From contig NZ_LT607755.1 in assembly GCF_900090275.1 (NCBI RefSeq), positions 2,666,001 to 2,730,000 on the forward strand: a stretch of 64,000 nucleotides of DNA, in the 5' to 3' direction. The notes below the pieces were generated by a model, which saw nothing but the letters and a program-made list of their open reading frames with translations, had not been told where the DNA came from and searched no databases. Below are positions 55,304 to 63,452 of this stretch, in pieces. Each line of letters starts with the position of its first letter. The stretch's first letter is position 1. Origin of the DNA: Micromonospora zamorensis (lineage in GTDB: Bacteria; Actinomycetota; Actinomycetes; Mycobacteriales; Micromonosporaceae). Both the position numbers and the translations under genes were made by a program.

Positions 55304-55924
55304 TCAGGTGCCGGTGCTGGTCCGGTGGCCCCGGTGCGCCGCCGCAGGAGCGGCCGCGGCGAGTGCGGTCCGGACGGTTTCCGCCATCGGGTCGCCCGGA
55401 TGCTCGATCCAGTGCTGGACGGCGACCCGGAGGATGGCCAGGAAGGTCGCGGCCAGGAGGCGGGAGCGCAGTGCCACGTCGTCGTCGGTGAGCCGGTGGG
55501 CGAGTTCCGCGGCCAGCTCGCGCTCGATCGCGGCGTACGCCGCCACCTGGTGTGGGGCCAGACCGGGGTGCCCGCGCAGCTTCCGGCGTTGGGTCAGCCA
55601 GGAGGGCTCGGAACCGCCGAAGACCTCCTCGGTGAGGCGCTCGGCTGCCCGGCTCAGGACGGTCCACGGCGCCTCGTCGACGGGCTGTTCGCGGATCAGC
55701 TGCAACAGCCGGTGCAGGCGCATGGTGTCGCCGTGGAAGAGGGCCTGCTCCTTGTTCGAGAAGTAGTTGGAGAAGGTTCGCCGCGAGACGTTGGCGGCGT
55801 CGGCGATGGCCTCGACCGTCACCGCGTCGATGCCCTCGTCGGCGGCGAGACGGAGGGCCGCCTCGTGCAGGGCGAGACGGGTGGCCGCCTTCTTGCGCTC
55901 CCGCAGACCGGTCGTCTCGTCCAT
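55304..55924 (-). CDS. TetR-family regulator
   Basis: A 206-aa TetR repressor. HTH: RLALHEAALRLAADEGIDAV, TVEAIADAANVSRRTFSNYF, SNKEQALFHGD. The C-terminal ligand domain resembles TetR_C of actinobacterial drug-efflux repressors. The ATG at 55924 has no ribosome binding site; TACCCT lies 7 nt upstream, so it is leaderless. It faces the MarR gene across 109 bp and precedes the DHA2 exporter. Confidence 0.85.
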   Translation of the reverse strand: MDETTGLRERKKAATRLALHEAALRLAADEGIDAVTVEAIADAANVSRRTFSNYFSNKEQALFHGDTMRLHRLLQLIREQPVDEAPWTVLSRAAERLTEEVFGGSEPSWLTQRRKLRGHPGLAPHQVAAYAAIERELAAELAHRLTDDDVALRSRLLAATFLAILRVAVQHWIEHPGDPMAETVRTALAAAAPAAAHRGHRTSTGT

Positions 55925-55931
55925 CGCACCG

Positions 55932-55937
55932 AGGGTA
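55932..55937 (-). promoter_or_regulatory. -10 box of the TetR gene
   Basis: TACCCT, 7 nt before ATG 55924. Confidence 0.45.
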
Positions 55938-55968
55938 CGTGCGGGTGAGCGACTTCTCAATGAGCAAA

Positions 55969-56010
55969 CTTGCCTAGTGGGCAAGATCGGTGAATGCTTG
56001 CTTGAGGCAA
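55969..56010. promoter_or_regulatory. Two related dyads between the TetR and MarR genes
   Basis: Site 1: CTTGCC-TAGTG-GGCAAG at 55969-55985. Site 2: TTGC-TTGAG-GCAA at 55998-56010. The shared TTGC-N5-GCAA core suggests one regulator (MarR or TetR) binding twice in the divergent promoter. Confidence 0.6.
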
Positions 56011-56033
56011 CCAACTCTTGTGTGGGAGCAGAC

Positions 56034-56507
56034 GTGGAAAGCGGCGCTCGTGAACTCGGCCTTCGCCTGTACGACCTGGTCAGAAGCGTTCGACTGCTGA
56101 AGCAGCGCCGGGCTGACGAACGCCCGGCGATTCCGGCGGGCATGCTCGGCATGCTCGTGCAGATCGATCAGCTCTCCAGCGACTGCCACGCCCGCGACCT
56201 GGCCGACCGCACTCGGCTGGACGCGTCGACCGTCAGCCGCTCGGTCGCGGCGCTCGTCGCGCACGGCCTGGTCGAGCGGCGGCCGGACCCGACCGACAGG
56301 CGGGCGACCTTCCTGGCGGTCACCCCGGCCGGCCGTGCCGCCCTGGCCGACAGCCACCGCTGGTACGGCGAGGTGCTCGAACGAGCGCTCGCCGACTGGA
56401 CTCCCGACGAGGTGGCGGCGCTCAGTGCCGCCCTCGGCCGGTTCACCGGCGACATCGAGGTCGCCCTCGGAAACAACGACAACGACAACCTGGAGGCCGC
56501 GCGATGA
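56034..56507 (+). CDS. MarR-family regulator
   Basis: A 157-aa MarR regulator. The winged helix includes LGMLVQIDQLSSDCHARDLA, DRTRLDASTVSRSVAALVAHG, LVERRPDPTDRRATFLAVTP (the classical DxR-R wing). GTG 56034 has GGGAG upstream; I reject the longer upstream frame. Its stop overlaps the start of the next exporter (ATGA), so the two are one transcript. Confidence 0.88.
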   Translation: MESGARELGLRLYDLVRSVRLLKQRRADERPAIPAGMLGMLVQIDQLSSDCHARDLADRTRLDASTVSRSVAALVAHGLVERRPDPTDRRATFLAVTPAGRAALADSHRWYGEVLERALADWTPDEVAALSAALGRFTGDIEVALGNNDNDNLEAAR

Positions 56508-58147
56508 GCGCACCCACCATCACGGCCGGCGCTGAGCCGATGACCCATCGGCGGACACTGGAAGCGCTCAGTGGCCTGCTGCTGGTGCTCTTCGTCGCGA
56601 TGCTGAGCAGCACGGTCGTCTCGACCGCGCTTCCGAAGATCATCGGATCGCTGAACGGCTCGCAGACCCAGTACACCTGGGTGGTCACCGCGACCCTGCT
56701 CACCGCGACGGCAACCACCCCGATCTGGGGCAAACTGGCCGACCTGTTCAACAAGAAGACCCTCATCCAGGTCGCCATCGTGGTCTTCCTGGTGGGCTCG
56801 GTCATCGCGGGCTTCTCGCAGAGCGCCGGCCAGCTCATCGCCGCCCGCGCGTTCCAGGGCATCGGGGTCGGCGGCCTGCAGGCCCTCGTCCAGGTGGCGA
56901 TCGCGGCCATGATCCCGCCGCGCGAGCGGGGCCGCTACAACGGCTACCTCGGTGGAGTCATGGCCGTCGCGACGGTCGGCGGTCCGCTGCTCGGCGGCCT
57001 CATCGTCGACACGTCCTGGCTCGGCTGGCGCTGGTGCTTCTTCGTCGGCGTGCCGGTGGCCGCCATCGCGCTGATCCTGCTCCAGGCCACCCTGCACCTG
57101 CCGACCGCACGGCGCGAGAACGTCAAGATCGACTACCTGGGTGCCAGTCTCATCGCCGCTGGCGTCAGTCTGCTGCTGATCTGGATCTCCTTCGTCGACA
57201 GCTCGTTCGCCTGGGCCTCCTGGCAGACCGCGGCCATGGTGGGCGGCACGCTCGTCCTGCTGGCACTGGCGGTCTGGGTCGAGTCGCGCGCTGCCGAGCC
57301 GGTCGTCCCGCTCGGCATCGTGCGTCAGCACACCACCGCGCTGGCCATCCTCGGCAGCCTCGCGGTCGGCATGGCCATGTTCGGCGGTGCTGTCTTCCTC
57401 GGCCAGTACTTCCAGATCGGCCGCGGCTACAGCCCGACCGAGGCAGGCCTGCTCACCATCCCGATGATGGCCGGCGTCCTCGGCTCCTCGATCGTCGCCG
57501 GTCGGCTGATCACCAAGAGCGGAAAGATCAAGCCGTACATCGTCGCCGGCTCGATCCTCCTCGTCGCCGGGTTCGCCCTGCTCGGCACCATCGACCACGA
57601 GACGTCGCTCGTCCTGGTCGGCGCCGCCATGTTCATCGTCGGTGTCGGCGTCGGTATGACCATGCAGAACCTCGTTCTCGCCGTCCAGAACACGGTCTCG
57701 CTCAAGGACATCGGGGCGGCCAGTTCCAGCGTCGCGTTCTTCCGGTCGCTCGGCGGCACCATCGGCGTCTCCGTTCTCGGCGCCGTCCTCGCCCGCCGGG
57801 TCAGCGACCAGATCACCCACGACCTCGCCGCCGCCGGGATCCCCACCTCCGGCAGCGCGGGTGGCAGCAGCAACCTCAACATCACCGCCCTGCCTGAGCA
57901 GGTCCAGGACATTGTCCGGGCCGCGTACGGTGACGCCACCGGACACATCTTCCTCATCTCCGCCGCCATCGGGGTCGTCGGCATCGTCGCCGCGCTCCTG
58001 CTCAAGCCGATCACCCTGCGGACCAGCCTCGACCTGCCGGACGCCGCCACGTCGACCGCCGTCGCCGCCGACGCGATCGACGGCGCACCCGCCTTCGACC
58101 AGGTGCGCACCGACACCACGCACGACGGACCGACCCCCCGACGCTGA
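56504..58147 (+). CDS. DHA2-family MFS drug exporter
   Basis: A 547-aa, 14-TM EmrB/QacA-type exporter. TM1 LLVLFVAMLSSTVVSTALPK, GKLADLFNKKTLIQVAIV (motif A), ARAFQGIGVGGLQALVQVA (motif B with Arg), GGPLLGGLIVDTSWLGWRWC (motif C). Translationally coupled to MarR, the standard arrangement of an inducible multidrug pump. A second, different DHA2 exporter is encoded on the other side of the TetR gene. A strong terminator follows. Confidence 0.9.
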   Translation: MSAPTITAGAEPMTHRRTLEALSGLLLVLFVAMLSSTVVSTALPKIIGSLNGSQTQYTWVVTATLLTATATTPIWGKLADLFNKKTLIQVAIVVFLVGSVIAGFSQSAGQLIAARAFQGIGVGGLQALVQVAIAAMIPPRERGRYNGYLGGVMAVATVGGPLLGGLIVDTSWLGWRWCFFVGVPVAAIALILLQATLHLPTARRENVKIDYLGASLIAAGVSLLLIWISFVDSSFAWASWQTAAMVGGTLVLLALAVWVESRAAEPVVPLGIVRQHTTALAILGSLAVGMAMFGGAVFLGQYFQIGRGYSPTEAGLLTIPMMAGVLGSSIVAGRLITKSGKIKPYIVAGSILLVAGFALLGTIDHETSLVLVGAAMFIVGVGVGMTMQNLVLAVQNTVSLKDIGAASSSVAFFRSLGGTIGVSVLGAVLARRVSDQITHDLAAAGIPTSGSAGGSSNLNITALPEQVQDIVRAAYGDATGHIFLISAAIGVVGIVAALLLKPITLRTSLDLPDAATSTAVAADAIDGAPAFDQVRTDTTHDGPTPRR

Positions 58148-58165
58148 CGTCGGGCCGTCCGACCC

Positions 58166-58199
58166 GGGGCCGCCGCCGTCCGAAGACGGCGGCGGCCCC
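58166..58199 (+). terminator. Terminator after the DHA2 exporter
   Basis: Perfect 15-bp stem GGGGCCGCCGCCGTC with its complement and a CGAA tetraloop, followed by GTTCT. Confidence 0.8.
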
Positions 58200-58251
58200 G
58201 TTCTGTCCAGCCAGGACCGGTACGAGCGAACGTCACCGAATCGAGGGGTCT

Positions 58252-59115
58252 GTGGATACCGCGGAGCTGCCAGCGGCGCGGCCGGCGGCACCCGCCCGGC
58301 GAGCCGCCGCACTGCGCCGGGCTCTCCGTGAGCTGGGGCTCGTCGCCGCACTGTTTCTCATCTACAAGGCGGCTCGGGTGGCGGGAGCCGACCGGGTGTC
58401 GACCGCTGTGGGAAACGGGGAGTGGATCTGGCGGTTGGAGCGCCTGTTCCACCTGCCCGACGAGGCCGCCTTCCAACGCCCGGTGCTCTCCCACGAGCTG
58501 TTGGTGCACCTGGCCAACGGCTACTACGCGTACGTGCACTTCCCCGCCACGGTCCTCTGTCTGGTCTGGCTGTACGTACGACACCCCGTGCGTTATCTCT
58601 GGACGCGTCGCATGCTCGCCGGGCTCACCGCGGCCGCACTGGCGCTGCACTTCCTGGTCCCGCTGGCACCGCCGCGACTGACCGCCCTGACCGGCATGGT
58701 GGACACGGGCAGCCGCTACGGGCCCGCCGTCTACGGCCCACCCGACACGGACGCGTTGAGCAACCAGTACGCCGCCATGCCCTCCCTGCACGTCGGCTGG
58801 GCCCTCGCCGTGGCCGTCGCGCTCATCGCGGTGACCGGCGGGCGCCTGCGGTGGCTGTGGCTGGCGCACCCGCTCGCCACCCTGCTGGTGGTGGTGACCA
58901 CTGGCAACCACTACTGGCTCGACGGCATCGTCGCGGCCGTGCTGCTCGCCATCGTCTGCCTGGTGCTGCCCAGGCCCCGCGCCGGCGACCAGCCCACCCA
59001 CCCGCCGACGCGGCGCCCGGGCGGATGGCCCCGCCAGCGCGTACCGGCTCCGCAGGCGCCGCCCGGTCACCCACCCCGGCGAGCCGACGCTGGTGACGTC
59101 GTGCGAACGCCATGA
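58252..59115 (+). CDS. PAP2-superfamily membrane phosphatase-like protein
   Basis: A 287-aa membrane protein of the PAP2_3 (inositol-phosphorylceramide-synthase-like) group. The phosphatase signature is split over AMPSLHVGWALAVAVAL and TGNHYWLDGIVAAVLL (SxxxH and H-x3-D motifs). Six membrane helices; the C-terminal 50 residues are a Pro/Arg-rich tail. Lipid phosphate or polyprenyl-phosphate substrates are plausible; acceptor not known. GTG 58252 has GAGGGG upstream. Confidence 0.8.
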   Translation: MDTAELPAARPAAPARRAAALRRALRELGLVAALFLIYKAARVAGADRVSTAVGNGEWIWRLERLFHLPDEAAFQRPVLSHELLVHLANGYYAYVHFPATVLCLVWLYVRHPVRYLWTRRMLAGLTAAALALHFLVPLAPPRLTALTGMVDTGSRYGPAVYGPPDTDALSNQYAAMPSLHVGWALAVAVALIAVTGGRLRWLWLAHPLATLLVVVTTGNHYWLDGIVAAVLLAIVCLVLPRPRAGDQPTHPPTRRPGGWPRQRVPAPQAPPGHPPRRADAGDVVRTP

Positions 59116-59130
59116 CCGTTGGTGTGCTCG

Positions 59131-59940
59131 TCAGCCGGTCGGCTCCGGTTCACGTGCCTGCCAGCTCAGGCGGTCGCGGTGCAGCCGTTGCACGGCTGCC
59201 CAGCCGAACGTGAACGGTAGGGCACCCATGGCGACCAGTCCCAGGACGCCCGATCCGGTCACGTCGAAGACGGCGCCCACGTCGCCGAACAGTTGGGCGA
59301 CGGTCTGGAAGGCCACGTGGAATCCGATGCCCGCCCAGATGTCGCCGGTGGCGACCCGGAAGCCACCCAGGAGCAGAGCGAAGACGAAGAACAGCAGCAG
59401 TCTGTCGGGGGAGGTGGCGGCGCCGACCAGGAACCCGAACAGGGTGAACAACACGGACTGACCGAGGACGGCCTGCCAGGCCGGTAACCGGGTGGCGAGG
59501 TTGCGCTGAAGGTAGCCGCGGAAGACGAGTTCTTCCGGCAGCGCCTCGTACAGGAAGACGAGGACGACCAGCAGCGCCGCCACGCCCAGGACGTGCGCCG
59601 CGGAGGTGCGCAGGCGGATCTCGACCCAACCGAAGCCGAGGCAGAGCGCGAACCCCACGGCGGCGGGGATGAGCCAGCAGGCCATGCCGAGCAGCAGTCG
59701 TCGCCAACCGGTGCGCACGGAGGGCAGCCCGAGACCGGTCCAGGGGCGACGGTCGAGCAGGCGACGGGCGGCCACCACCAGGGGGACGACGAGCACCGTC
59801 GTGAGGATGGCCCTGGCCACATGGGTCGGGCGGTCGTAGTCGCCATCGAGAAGAGCCCCGACAAGCAGCCACACCAGCACCGCGCCGACGGACACGACGA
59901 GGACCCGCCAGGGCAGGGCGAGACGAGGTCCGGCGCTCAC
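59131..59940 (-). CDS. CPBP-family intramembrane metalloprotease
   Basis: A 269-aa polytopic membrane protein of the CPBP (CAAX protease/ABI) family. The catalytic EExxxR is in YEALPEELVFRGYLQRNL; the second motif FxxxxF-H region is GDIWAGIGFHVAFQTVAQL. Eight hydrophobic segments. These enzymes cleave within membranes, for example in bacteriocin or prenyl-protein processing. I start at GTG 59940, which has TACGCT 7 nt upstream; the TTG at 59967 adds nine residues and is less likely. Confidence 0.82.
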   Translation of the reverse strand: MSAGPRLALPWRVLVVSVGAVLVWLLVGALLDGDYDRPTHVARAILTTVLVVPLVVAARRLLDRRPWTGLGLPSVRTGWRRLLLGMACWLIPAAVGFALCLGFGWVEIRLRTSAAHVLGVAALLVVLVFLYEALPEELVFRGYLQRNLATRLPAWQAVLGQSVLFTLFGFLVGAATSPDRLLLFFVFALLLGGFRVATGDIWAGIGFHVAFQTVAQLFGDVGAVFDVTGSGVLGLVAMGALPFTFGWAAVQRLHRDRLSWQAREPEPTG

Positions 59941-59947
59941 CACGCGC

Positions 59948-59953
59948 AGCGTA
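59948..59953 (-). promoter_or_regulatory. -10 box of the CPBP gene
   Basis: TACGCT, 7 nt before GTG 59940. Confidence 0.45.
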
Positions 59954-59977
59954 GCCAGCGGTGGCAAGGGCGACCGG

Positions 59978-60721
59978 TCAGCGACCGAGGACGAGGTAGG
60001 CGAGGCCGAGAACGCCGCGATAGCCGTCGACGTACTCGCGCAGGCGGTCGTCGAGTTCCGCGCGGACGTCGGCCGCCCGGGGGTCCTCCGGGTAGCTGAG
60101 CAGCCACTCCTGGCGGCCCGCCAGCCAGGTGGATTCGAAGTCGTCCCATTCCCGTTGGTCGGCGGTGCTCAGGTGCAGCACCCGCCATCCCCGGTCACGG
60201 GCGGCCTCGACGAGCCCCGGCAGATCCGTGACCTCCGCTCCGAAGGTCTGCTCGACAGCCGGCGTGGGGGGACGTTCCCAGTACGCCTCACCGAACAGCA
60301 GCCTTCCGCCGGGCCGGACCACCCTGGCGAGGGCGTCGAGGGCGGCGTCGGTGCCACCGAAGGCGTGCGCCGAGCCGATGCAGAGGACCCGGTCGGCGGG
60401 CTCCTGCCAGGCCGCCGCTTCGCCCATCACGAAGGCGACGTGCCGGTTCAGGGACCGCCCCGCGGCCAGCCGCCGCCCCCGGGCGAGGGCAGCGTCGTCG
60501 GTGTCGACGCCGACGCCCCTCGTCGCGACCGGGCCGGACACGCCTCCGGCGGCGACCGCCCGCAGCAGCAGCTCACCCCAGCCGCAGCCGAGGTCGAGCA
60601 CGCGCGCGCCCGGGCGGACGTCGAGTCGTTGCAGCAGCAACGCCGCGTGCTCCTGCGACAGCGGAGTGTTCCAGCGCATCCGGGCGTAGCGGCTGGCGGC
60701 GAGGTGGTCGGTTGACTGCAT
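59978..60721 (-). CDS. Class I SAM-dependent methyltransferase
   Basis: A 247-aa SAM methyltransferase. Motif I is ARVLDLGCGWGELLLRAV (DxGCGxG), the acidic SAM ribose contact is GVGVDTDDAALARGRRL, and motif III/IV-like DRVLCIGSAHAFGG with ALARVVRPGGRLLFGEAYW follow. The substrate is unknown. ATG 60721 lies at the edge of a divergent promoter region shared with mug (74 bp). No ribosome binding site is evident. Confidence 0.85.
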   Translation of the reverse strand: MQSTDHLAASRYARMRWNTPLSQEHAALLLQRLDVRPGARVLDLGCGWGELLLRAVAAGGVSGPVATRGVGVDTDDAALARGRRLAAGRSLNRHVAFVMGEAAAWQEPADRVLCIGSAHAFGGTDAALDALARVVRPGGRLLFGEAYWERPPTPAVEQTFGAEVTDLPGLVEAARDRGWRVLHLSTADQREWDDFESTWLAGRQEWLLSYPEDPRAADVRAELDDRLREYVDGYRGVLGLAYLVLGR

Positions 60722-60795
60722 GCGTTGAGGGTGTCAAGGCGTGATCGTCGGCGTGCGCCGGGTCCGACACTCCGGCGTACGGCAGGATCGGTCAG

Positions 60796-61365
60796 ATGGG
60801 CGCGCAGCAGGCGGGGCCGTTTCGGCGGCCGACCCCGCAGGAGGTGGCGGCGGCGGCCGGCCGGGGCCTCGCGGACGTGATCGGCCCCGGCCTGCGGGTG
60901 TTGTTCTGTGGCTTCAACCCGGGCCTCTATTCCGCCGCCGTGGGGTTGCCCTTCGCCCGCAAAGGCAGCCGGTTCTGGCCGGCCCTGCACGGCGGCGGCT
61001 TCACCGACCGGGAGCTGCACCCGTGGGAACACGACGAGCTGCTGCGCCAGGGCCTGGGCATCACCAGCCTGAGCAACCGGGCCACCGCCCGCGCCGACGA
61101 ACTGACGTCGGCGGAGCTGGTGGCCGGCGTGACGGGGTTGGCGGTGAAGGCGCAGCGGTACCGGCCGCGGTGGGTGGCCATCCTCGGGGTGACCGCGTAC
61201 CGGATCGCCTTCGTCCGACCCCGGGCCGGGCTGGGTCCGCAGCCGGACCGGCTGGGCCCGGCCCGGCTCTGGGTGCTGCCCAACCCCAGCGGTCTGAACG
61301 CGCACTTTCCGCTGCCGGCGTTGACCGCCGAGTTTGGCAAGCTGCGCCAGGAGATCGACGGTTAG
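60796..61365 (+). CDS. mug: G/U mismatch-specific DNA glycosylase
   Basis: A 189-aa Mug/TDG-family (family 2) uracil-DNA glycosylase that removes uracil or modified bases opposite guanine. Active-site motif VLFCGFNPGLYSAAVG (GINPG-type) and the DNA-intercalating loop VLPNPSGLNAHFP are both intact. Length is normal. It converges on the SRPBCC gene with a 4-nt overlap of the coding ends. ATG 60796 has no strong ribosome binding site. Confidence 0.92.
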   Translation: MGAQQAGPFRRPTPQEVAAAAGRGLADVIGPGLRVLFCGFNPGLYSAAVGLPFARKGSRFWPALHGGGFTDRELHPWEHDELLRQGLGITSLSNRATARADELTSAELVAGVTGLAVKAQRYRPRWVAILGVTAYRIAFVRPRAGLGPQPDRLGPARLWVLPNPSGLNAHFPLPALTAEFGKLRQEIDG

Positions 61366-61877
61366 GCGTGCGGGGTGGACGCCTCGGCGGCCAGCGCCTG
61401 GTAGTAGGGCTGAATCGTGGGGTGGTAGTCGTCGAACTGGGGGAGGGGTGAGCCGTCCCGGGAGGCGACCAGCATGTCCAGGTAGTACTCCCAGCCGGCG
61501 CCGACCTCGGCGATGCCCTCCACGCTGGTGAGGTGCTGGACGAACCGCAGCTCGGTGGTGCCGTCGGTCTCGGTCAGCACCATCTCCAGCAGCCAGGTCC
61601 CGTAGCTGTCGATCATCGACACGGCGAGGCGTCGCTCTGGTTCGCACGCGTCGATGCGCACGTCACACCAGGGCTGCTGCTCCTCGTACGCCATCTGAAC
61701 CTGGATGGTCCGTCCGGGCGCGGCGTCGCCCTTCCAGGGGCCGAACCAGCGGGCCGTGCGCTCCGACTCGGTCAGGCTGGCCCAGACGTCCGTCGCCGGG
61801 GCGCGGAACGTCCGGGTCAGGACGAGATCGTGGCCGGTGGCGGTGCGAAACAGGCGTCCGGCGGGTGTACGGGTCAT
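61362..61877 (-). CDS. SRPBCC (AHSA1-like) domain protein
   Basis: A 171-aa START/Bet v1-like protein of the AHSA1/SRPBCC type: LVLTRTFRAPATDVWASLTE, RTARWFGPWKGDAAPG, TWLLEMVLTETDGTTELRFV and AEVGAGWEYYLDMLVASRDG. It binds an unknown hydrophobic ligand or acts as a chaperone cofactor. ATG 61877 follows AAGGGAG; the start overlaps the ArsR stop by 4 nt, so it is coupled to and co-regulated with ArsR. Confidence 0.85.
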   Translation of the reverse strand: MTRTPAGRLFRTATGHDLVLTRTFRAPATDVWASLTESERTARWFGPWKGDAAPGRTIQVQMAYEEQQPWCDVRIDACEPERRLAVSMIDSYGTWLLEMVLTETDGTTELRFVQHLTSVEGIAEVGAGWEYYLDMLVASRDGSPLPQFDDYHPTIQPYYQALAAEASTPHA

Positions 61878-62236
61878 GCCGTGTGCTCCCTTCGGTGCTC
61901 CGCCGGGCCGCGGCTGCGGCGCTCTCGGCGGGTGCGATAGACCTCGGTCTCCAACGCGTCGAGGTGCCGCTCCCACCGGTCGGGGGCCGCGAGTGCGGCG
62001 AGCCAGTCGACCAGCGGGGCGAGCGGGCGCGGATCGAATCGGTAGATCCTCTGTCGGCCGACCATCTCATCGTGCACCAGACCGCTCTCGCGCAGCAGCC
62101 GCAGGTGGCGGCTGATCGCGGGTCGGCTGATCACGAATCGCTGGGCGATGTCACCCGCGGACAACGGCTCGTCGCGCAGCAGGGTCAGGATGTGCCGTCG
62201 TACCGGATCCGCGATCGCGGTGGCCACCTCGTTCAC
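61874..62236 (-). CDS. ArsR-family regulator
   Basis: A 120-aa winged-helix repressor: VATAIADPVRRHILTLLRDE, LSAGDIAQRFVISRPAISRHL, RLLRESGLVHDEMVGRQRIY. The classical pairing with an SRPBCC gene is common in actinomycetes. GTG 62236 has TACGCT 6 nt upstream, no ribosome binding site, and a perfect operator just upstream. It likely represses itself and the SRPBCC gene; the inducer is unknown. Confidence 0.87.
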   Translation of the reverse strand: MNEVATAIADPVRRHILTLLRDEPLSAGDIAQRFVISRPAISRHLRLLRESGLVHDEMVGRQRIYRFDPRPLAPLVDWLAALAAPDRWERHLDALETEVYRTRRERRSRGPAEHRREHTA

Positions 62237-62242
62237 CTGGGA

Positions 62243-62248
62243 AGCGTA
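62243..62248 (-). promoter_or_regulatory. -10 box of the ArsR-SRPBCC operon
   Basis: TACGCT, 6 nt before GTG 62236; partly inside the operator. Confidence 0.5.
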
Positions 62249-62262
62249 ACCTATCGGTTACG
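62245..62262. promoter_or_regulatory. ArsR operator (perfect dyad)
   Basis: CGTAACC-TATC-GGTTACG, an 18-bp perfect palindrome with 7-bp arms overlapping the -10 box. Confidence 0.7.
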
Positions 62263-62348
62263 GGTTAGCGTGGTGAAGGCCACGGACGGCCGCATTTCGC
62301 CGCGTCGATGGTGGGCACATGATCACTTGACCTGGCACTCTGTAAGGC

Positions 62349-63449
62349 ATGGCCGCCCTCCTTCGCTCCCGCTTGACCGACTGGACGTTTGTCGTACCTG
62401 TGCTCGCCGTCCTGATATTGATGGTCACCTGGGGGCGGAGCCTGCCTGGGCCCGTCATCGTGCTCGTCGCGGTGCTGCTGGGCGGCGCGGTGCTCGCGGC
62501 CGTGCACCACGCGGAGGTGGTCGCCCACCGGGTGGGGGAGCCGTACGGGTCCCTGGTGCTCGCCGTCGCGGTCACCGTGATCGAGGTGGCCCTGATCGTC
62601 ACGCTCATGATCAGCGGGCCGGAGAAGACCCAGTCGCTCGCCCGCGACACCGTCTTCGCCGCCGTCATGATCACCTGTAACGGGATACTCGGCCTGTCCC
62701 TGCTGCTCGGGGCGCTGCGCCGCCGAGTGGCCGTGTTCAACCCGGAGGGCACCGGCGGTGCGCTGGCCACCGTGATCACCCTGGCCACCCTGAGCCTGGT
62801 CATCCCCAGCTTCACCACGGCCCGCCCCGGCCCGGAGTTCAGCCCGGCCCAACTCGTCTTCGCCGCCGTCGCGTCGCTGGCCCTGTACGGGCTGTTCGTG
62901 CTCGTGCAGACCGGCCGGCACCGCGACTACTTCCTGCCGGTCGACAGCCGGGGCAAGGTCATCGAGACGGAGGAGCACGCCAAACCGCCCACGACCCGCG
63001 CCGCGCTGGTGAGCCTGGGCCTGCTGTTGGTGGCGCTGGTCGCGGTGGTCGGCGACGCCAAGACGGTCTCCCCGACCATCGAGGCCGGGGTCGCGGCGGC
63101 GAACCTGCCGCACGCGTTTGTCGGCGTGATCATCGCCCTGCTGGTGCTGCTGCCGGAGACCCTGGCCGCCGCCCGCGCCGCCCGCCGAGACCGCGTCCAG
63201 ACCAGCCTGAACCTCGCGCTCGGCTCCGCGATGGCCAGCATCGGCCTGACCATCCCGGCCATCGCGATCGCCTCGATCTGGCTGGACGGCCCGCTGCTGC
63301 TCGGCCTAGGCGGCACCCAGCTCGCGCTGCTCGCGCTGACCGCCGTGACCGCGGTGCTGACCGTCGTGCCGGGTCGGGCCAACGTGCTGCAGGGTGGCGT
63401 ACACCTGGTGTTGATGGCCGCCTTCGTCTTCCTGGCCGCGAGCCCCTGA
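62349..63449 (+). CDS. Calcium/proton or sodium/proton antiporter (ChaA-like)
   Basis: A 366-aa CaCA-superfamily exchanger like ChaA. The two conserved halves carry acidic motifs: HHAEVVAHRVGEPYGSLVLA followed by VTVIEVALIV in the first, and LLPETLAAARAARRDRVQTS with LNLALGSAMASIGLTIP in the second. Eleven membrane segments. It exports Ca or Na in exchange for protons. ATG 62349 is preceded by AAGG. It faces the ArsR gene across 112 bp and converges on the sigma-factor gene with 3 bp between stops. Confidence 0.87.
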   Translation: MAALLRSRLTDWTFVVPVLAVLILMVTWGRSLPGPVIVLVAVLLGGAVLAAVHHAEVVAHRVGEPYGSLVLAVAVTVIEVALIVTLMISGPEKTQSLARDTVFAAVMITCNGILGLSLLLGALRRRVAVFNPEGTGGALATVITLATLSLVIPSFTTARPGPEFSPAQLVFAAVASLALYGLFVLVQTGRHRDYFLPVDSRGKVIETEEHAKPPTTRAALVSLGLLLVALVAVVGDAKTVSPTIEAGVAAANLPHAFVGVIIALLVLLPETLAAARAARRDRVQTSLNLALGSAMASIGLTIPAIAIASIWLDGPLLLGLGGTQLALLALTAVTAVLTVVPGRANVLQGGVHLVLMAAFVFLAASP

Positions 63450-63452
63450 CCG

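Noticed and set aside
56168..58351. Long open frame antisense to MarR and the DHA2 exporter
   Set aside because: Shadow of well-supported genes; no start with a ribosome binding site and no recognisable domain.
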